Assembly (NCBI GenBank): GCA_038318235.1
Contig: JBBQBY010000229.1
Location: 1 to 10,538 of the forward strand
Length of the DNA: 10,538 bases
From: JAPLGZ01 sp038318235
Lineage (GTDB): Bacteria > Chloroflexota > Anaerolineae > Caldilineales > Caldilineaceae
Direction: 5' to 3'
Positions within the stretch are counted from its first letter, which is position 1, and each line of letters opens with the position of its first letter. The notes beneath the pieces were generated by a model, which made no database searches, had not been told where the DNA came from, and saw nothing but the letters and a program-made list of their open reading frames with translations. A program made the position numbers and the translations under genes. This document shows positions 7,751-10,538 of the stretch, piece after piece.

Positions 7751-9289
7751 TTACGACTTCTCATCAATGCCCGCTGCCAACATGCGCGCCAATAAAGGGT
7801 TTTGCGGCAGCGGCAATTGTTGCATCTGGTCGGCCAGGATCTGGGCCTGCTGGGCGTTTTCTGGCTCACCGCGATAATACAGCCAGCCAGCTTGGGCGCG
7901 TAAACCGACCTCCAGGGCGTTCACAAGCACTCTATTTTCCGGCCACTTCTCTAATTCGTGCAAGAGCATGGCCACAATGCCGGTGGCGGGCAAGGTGGCT
8001 GCGGCAGATGCGTTCGGGCGCGCGGCCTGCAAAAGGCTGCGATTCTGCAACTTCCATTCTTCCATGATCGGATGGGCTAACAAATTAGCGGCATAGGCAT
8101 CCAAGGTTTCGGCATTGACCACGGGTTTTACCGCCAGCTTGGGTTGAAAGAATAATTTTACCTGTTCGTCCACCTGCGGTGCGTCAAATTGCCAGATCAG
8201 ATCGTTGTAGAGTGTATATTCACCGGTTAATGGTTGGGCTTTGCCGCTGCGCTGGAATTCTATGGCTGTCGCCAACAACCAGCGCCCGTAATCAAAAGGC
8301 ACTTCCAATAAGACCGCCGTGCCACCGTCATCGGTGGCCACAGGCACCAGGCTACCAATCGTTTGCGGATCGGGCAGCACTGAACGCTCCATCATTTCAC
8401 TGCCGAAAAAGTGGACAATCCCCTGCGCCAAATTGAAGACAAAGCCTAATAAAACGCCAGTCGCCGCGGGGGCTTCGGGCATCTTGAGCAGCCAGATGCT
8501 CTGCGTGCCATTCACATCGGCCGGGCTGAGCAGGGCGCGCCAGTCTTGGTTAGACGGCGGCGTGTAGCGCTTGCCGGTGAAACTTAACTTGCGCAAAGCG
8601 CGTTCAATTTGCATACTCTGGTCAATGGGCAGCGTGAATTGCAGGCCATGCAAGGCACGCATAGCAGCCTGATGCGCCTCGCTGCTGGTTAAATGCTCCA
8701 AGCGTGTCACCGCTTCTTTACTGATGCGCGGGCGGACATCCTGGGCAATCAATCGCAACAGTTCAATTTGGTCACTGACTGGCACGCGCCCCAACAAGTT
8801 CAGCACCATCATCGCGATCTCTTCGCCCATCTGCTGCATCTGAGTCACATATTCGAGCAGCACATGGCGATCGCGCTTGCCCACGGCGAGGGCCTCGCGC
8901 AAACTTTGAAAGGCGATTTCATCGGAATTATGCAAATCGCTCATCAGCGCGCCGGGCAATTCTAGGCTCAGAAAGCGCTCGGCAATCAAGGCAGCCGTAA
9001 CGCGCGCCGCCGCATTGTGTTGTCGATTGGCGACAAAATTGTGCAAGGCTATTGCCGTCTCATCTGGCGGCAATAGCGCGGCAATATGCCCCAAACCACC
9101 GCGTACCTGGCTGTCCCCAGTATCCAAATGTTTCAGTAGCAGTGTAAGCACCAAATCTGTTGGATAGGTGTGGACGATGCGGCGCGCCGCGTTGGCTAAG
9201 TCCGCTTCGGTTTGCGTCTGCGCCAAGTCGGTAATCGCTTGTTCAAGCTGACGACGCTGCTGAAAGGTGTTAATAATTTTGTCAGTCAT
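7751..9289 (-). CDS. HEAT-repeat-like protein of unknown function
   Basis: I do not recognise a named family. The 512-residue protein appears cytosolic, with no signal peptide or membrane segment. Residues about 1-240 are a series of amphipathic helix pairs resembling HEAT/ARM repeats, for example around 41-68, 80-108 and 150-190, a fold usually used for protein binding. Residues about 255-512 look globular, with a strand-rich middle (around 265-390) and a helical end (about 430-512), and have no catalytic motif I can name. It is the last gene of a three-gene operon, ten bases after the nucleotidyltransferase stop. The ATG at 9289 has no clear ribosome site. Its first 35 codons are duplicated at the start of the first gene of the operon (9184-9289 versus 10134-10239), so either this gene was split from its original promoter or its 5' end was copied. 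Confidence 0.7.
   Translation of the reverse strand: MTDKIINTFQQRRQLEQAITDLAQTQTEADLANAARRIVHTYPTDLVLTLLLKHLDTGDSQVRGGLGHIAALLPPDETAIALHNFVANRQHNAAARVTAALIAERFLSLELPGALMSDLHNSDEIAFQSLREALAVGKRDRHVLLEYVTQMQQMGEEIAMMVLNLLGRVPVSDQIELLRLIAQDVRPRISKEAVTRLEHLTSSEAHQAAMRALHGLQFTLPIDQSMQIERALRKLSFTGKRYTPPSNQDWRALLSPADVNGTQSIWLLKMPEAPAATGVLLGFVFNLAQGIVHFFGSEMMERSVLPDPQTIGSLVPVATDDGGTAVLLEVPFDYGRWLLATAIEFQRSGKAQPLTGEYTLYNDLIWQFDAPQVDEQVKLFFQPKLAVKPVVNAETLDAYAANLLAHPIMEEWKLQNRSLLQAARPNASAAATLPATGIVAMLLHELEKWPENRVLVNALEVGLRAQAGWLYYRGEPENAQQAQILADQMQQLPLPQNPLLARMLAAGIDEKS
9184..9289. repeat. 106-bp direct repeat, copy A (5' end of the HEAT-like gene)
   Basis: This segment matches 10134-10239 at 101 of 106 positions with no gaps, at an offset of exactly 950 bp. 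Similarity ends sharply at the start codon on one side (9289/9290) and fades around codon 36 on the other. Four of the five differences change an amino acid (L22F, D30E, N33S, A35T). The 844 bases between the copies contain the nucleotidyltransferase gene and the unique part of the small gene. Confidence 0.95.
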
Positions 9290-9299
9290 AATTAGGTTG

Positions 9300-9893
9300 T
9301 TACTCTAGCTCGCGGCGTACAACTTCCAATAAACGTTCTAACTGCTCTGCCACCCCTGCACCTCTTGCCCCACGCTGGATTGCTTCTAGGTTTAATTGTT
9401 CCCATTGGAGTACTAATACCCCACGCGCATCACGTAGATGTTTATCGGAACCAGTTTCCTGAAACGCCATCAATTTTGCCAAAACGATATCTTCCGGCGT
9501 GATAAAGGTGGCTGAGTGCTGATTTTCATCATATACCAAACGTTGCCGACGCTGAAAGGCTAGACGGGTAAATAGATCCTGAGGCAAGGGCACAACATCG
9601 ACTTTTGCACCGGTTGATGGCTGGATGACATTAAATGGATAGCGACGTTGGAGTGAGTCTCGGATGGCTTCTTCGCTGACATAATAAGCTGGGATTGGAA
9701 AAGCAGCAACGAAATCTATAACGTGTTGGGGTTGCATATCGGCTACGATATCGATATCAATGGTTAGGCGTGGTTCACCATAAAAAATGGCTGCAAAACC
9801 ACCAACGACCATATAGGGAATTTCGATTCTTTCTAATACCTCAACGACGTAGGTAAAGAAAGCACTTAGTTCAAAATCTTTGACTGATTCCAT
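9300..9893 (-). CDS. AbiEii-like nucleotidyltransferase
   Basis: This is a 197-residue protein of the DNA polymerase-beta-type nucleotidyltransferase fold. It shows VVGGFAAIFYGEPRLTIDID (29-48), where GG (31-32) and Asp46-x-Asp48 bind nucleotide and metal, a third acidic residue in KVDVV (Asp99), and a TPEDIVLAKLMAF segment (132-144) typical of the AbiEii/AbiGii-type group. Relatives include the toxin halves of two-gene toxin-antitoxin and phage-abortive systems, which modify RNA or protein with nucleotides. Others are uncharacterised. It follows the small gene by seven bases and precedes the HEAT-like gene by ten, so all three are almost surely co-transcribed. The ATG at 9893 has only a weak upstream purine stretch, suggesting translational coupling. 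A toxin role is plausible but not shown by sequence. Confidence 0.8.
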   Translation of the reverse strand: MESVKDFELSAFFTYVVEVLERIEIPYMVVGGFAAIFYGEPRLTIDIDIVADMQPQHVIDFVAAFPIPAYYVSEEAIRDSLQRRYPFNVIQPSTGAKVDVVPLPQDLFTRLAFQRRQRLVYDENQHSATFITPEDIVLAKLMAFQETGSDKHLRDARGVLVLQWEQLNLEAIQRGARGAGVAEQLERLLEVVRRELE

Positions 9894-9900
9894 CTGCTTA

Positions 9901-10239
9901 CTACTTGCCCAGCTTTGGATTGCCTTGCATGCGCCGTGTAATTCGCCAAGCTAACTCATCTGGTGATAAAGTAGGATGTTTCTGCCGCTCTGTAACACGC
10001 ACAACGTTCAGGGCAAATTGATAGGCTTGAAAAGCTATATTCAAACGCCGAGCAGGGCTCATCCGGCGCCATGTAGTAATCTGAGCTCTGTCTAAATGAC
10101 CCAAACGAAGATGCAACGTTTCCACATGCAACTGCGTTGCGCTGGCTAATTCCGCTTCGGTTTGCGTCTGCGCGAAGTCGGTAATCGCTTGTTCAAGCTG
10201 ACGACGCTGCTGAAAGGTGTTAATAATTTTGTCAGTCAT
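9901..10239 (-). CDS. Small chimeric protein: HEAT-gene N-terminus fused to an antitoxin-like C-terminus
   Basis: This 112-residue protein has two parts. Residues 1-35 nearly copy the start of the HEAT-like protein (MTDKIINTFQQRRQLEQAIT...). Residues about 57-108 (RRMSPARRLNIAF..., then RQKHPTLSPDELAWRI) resemble a small helical family, with a SPxxRL start and an RxxHPxxSxxE end. In my experience that family sits beside nucleotidyltransferase genes; this is recall, not a search. It lies seven bases before the AbiEii-like gene, so a partner or antitoxin role is a reasonable guess. The ATG at 10239 starts only seven bases after a perfect TATAAT, so the message would be leaderless. A TTG at 10266 would lie inside or upstream of that promoter and is rejected. 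The gene is intact and in frame despite the fusion. Confidence 0.72.
   Translation of the reverse strand: MTDKIINTFQQRRQLEQAITDFAQTQTEAELASATQLHVETLHLRLGHLDRAQITTWRRMSPARRLNIAFQAYQFALNVVRVTERQKHPTLSPDELAWRITRRMQGNPKLGK
10134..10239. repeat. 106-bp direct repeat, copy B (5' end of the small chimeric gene)
   Basis: This is the partner of 9184-9289. It lies directly downstream of the operon promoter, while copy A has no promoter. The start codon is the exact boundary of similarity in both copies. The original arrangement cannot be told from one genome, but copy B keeps the promoter-proximal position. Confidence 0.95.
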
Positions 10240-10246
10240 GGGGTCT

Positions 10247-10255
10247 ATTATACCA
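10247..10255 (-). promoter_or_regulatory. Extended -10 promoter for the three-gene operon, predicted leaderless
   Basis: On the minus strand TGGTATAAT (10255-10247) is a perfect extended -10 element. The -35 region is weak. Only seven bases (AGACCCC) separate it from the ATG at 10239, so the predicted start of transcription falls on or one base before the A of ATG. No ribosome site could be included in such a message. Confidence 0.6.
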
Positions 10256-10280
10256 TAGAGCAGCAAAAAATCCGGAATAC

Positions 10281-10309
10281 TTGCAGCGCAACCCTAGCGA
10301 TGCTACACT
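10281..10309 (+). promoter_or_regulatory. Promoter candidate for argH
   Basis: TTGCAG (10281-10286) and TACACT (10304-10309) are separated by 17 bases, with modest matches (3/6 and 4/6). Initiation would fall near 10316, the first base of a small upstream frame. The promoter is divergent from, and 26 bases away from, the -10 of the accessory operon. The two could therefore interfere or share a regulator. Confidence 0.35.
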
Positions 10310-10315
10310 ATACCC

Positions 10316-10366
10316 ATGAATGATGCCCCAAAGCCAACCTTAATCGAAAGGACTCTTCACGCATGA
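10316..10366 (+). other. Possible 16-codon leader ORF overlapping the argH start (ATGA)
   Basis: The frame MNDAPKPTLIERTLHA begins at an ATG at 10316, where transcription is predicted to start. It ends in a TGA at 10364-10366 that overlaps the argH ATG as ATGA. That geometry would allow translational coupling of argH to a leaderless leader peptide. The argH ribosome site (AAAGGA) lies inside it. A chance short frame cannot be excluded. Confidence 0.25.
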
Positions 10367-10538
10367 GCAGCAAATTGTGGGGCGGACGCTTCACCGGCAA
10401 AACCGACCCGTTGATGGAAAAATTTAATGCATCGATCAACTTTGACAAACGGCTATGGGCTGTCGATATCCGCGGCAGTCAAGCGTATGCCAGGGCGTTG
10501 GCGCGGTCAGGCATTATCACCACCGGCGAGGCCGAACA
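10363..10538 (+). CDS. argH: Argininosuccinate lyase, N-terminal part (truncated by window edge)
   Basis: ArgH cleaves argininosuccinate to arginine and fumarate, the last step of arginine synthesis. It acts as a cytosolic homotetramer of the aspartase/fumarase superfamily. The 58 visible residues begin MSSKLWGGRFTGKTDPLMEK, the standard N-terminal signature, and continue with FNASINFDKRLWAVDIRGSQ and AYARALARSGIIT, the conserved substrate-pocket start (D..GS.AYA..L...GI). The ATG at 10363 has AAAGGA about ten bases upstream. The catalytic serine loop lies beyond the edge. ArgG, the preceding enzyme in the pathway, is at 3639-4853 on the opposite strand. Confidence 0.95.
   Translation, partial: MSSKLWGGRFTGKTDPLMEKFNASINFDKRLWAVDIRGSQAYARALARSGIITTGEAE

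Noticed and set aside
10240..10266. TTG start at 10266 for the small chimeric gene
   Set aside because: It would place the promoter -10 inside the gene, and the duplicated repeat begins exactly at the ATG at 10239.

Overview
The window looks like a bacterial chromosome segment, probably from a Chloroflexota-type organism. That placement is an impression from protein style, scattered arginine genes and palindromic intergenic repeats; no marker gene is present to prove it. Most genes are moderately GC-rich. The block at about 5,070-7,740 is visibly AT-rich and looks imported.

Layout. Positions 1-5,035 hold minus-strand metabolic genes. Reading from right to left these are argG (argininosuccinate synthase, with a leader that carries an intrinsic terminator), argJ (ornithine/glutamate acetyltransferase), a YitT-family membrane protein, and the N-terminal 223 codons of a YjhG/YagF-type D-xylonate dehydratase that runs off the left edge. 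The gaps between them hold three palindromic repeat elements. Positions 5,190-7,708 carry a plus-strand type II restriction-modification pair, a DNA methyltransferase followed by an AvaI/BsoBI-like endonuclease, overlapping by one base. Positions 7,751-10,239 carry a convergent minus-strand three-gene operon. In transcription order it contains a small chimeric protein, an AbiEii-like nucleotidyltransferase and a HEAT-repeat-like protein of unknown function. At the right edge argH (argininosuccinate lyase) begins on the plus strand.

How the parts fit. ArgJ, ArgG and ArgH serve ornithine-to-arginine synthesis. ArgG and ArgH catalyse consecutive steps, but here their genes are separated by about 5.5 kb of accessory DNA, so the arginine locus looks like an insertion site. 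The two points I find most interesting are these. First, a 106-bp direct repeat begins exactly at the start codon of both the first and last genes of the accessory operon. The small first gene therefore carries the N-terminus of the HEAT-like protein fused to an unrelated C-terminus, and the nucleotidyltransferase module is bracketed by the repeat. Second, the argG leader has a strong terminator about 85 bases before the start codon and competing upstream structures, which suggests transcription attenuation of an arginine gene.
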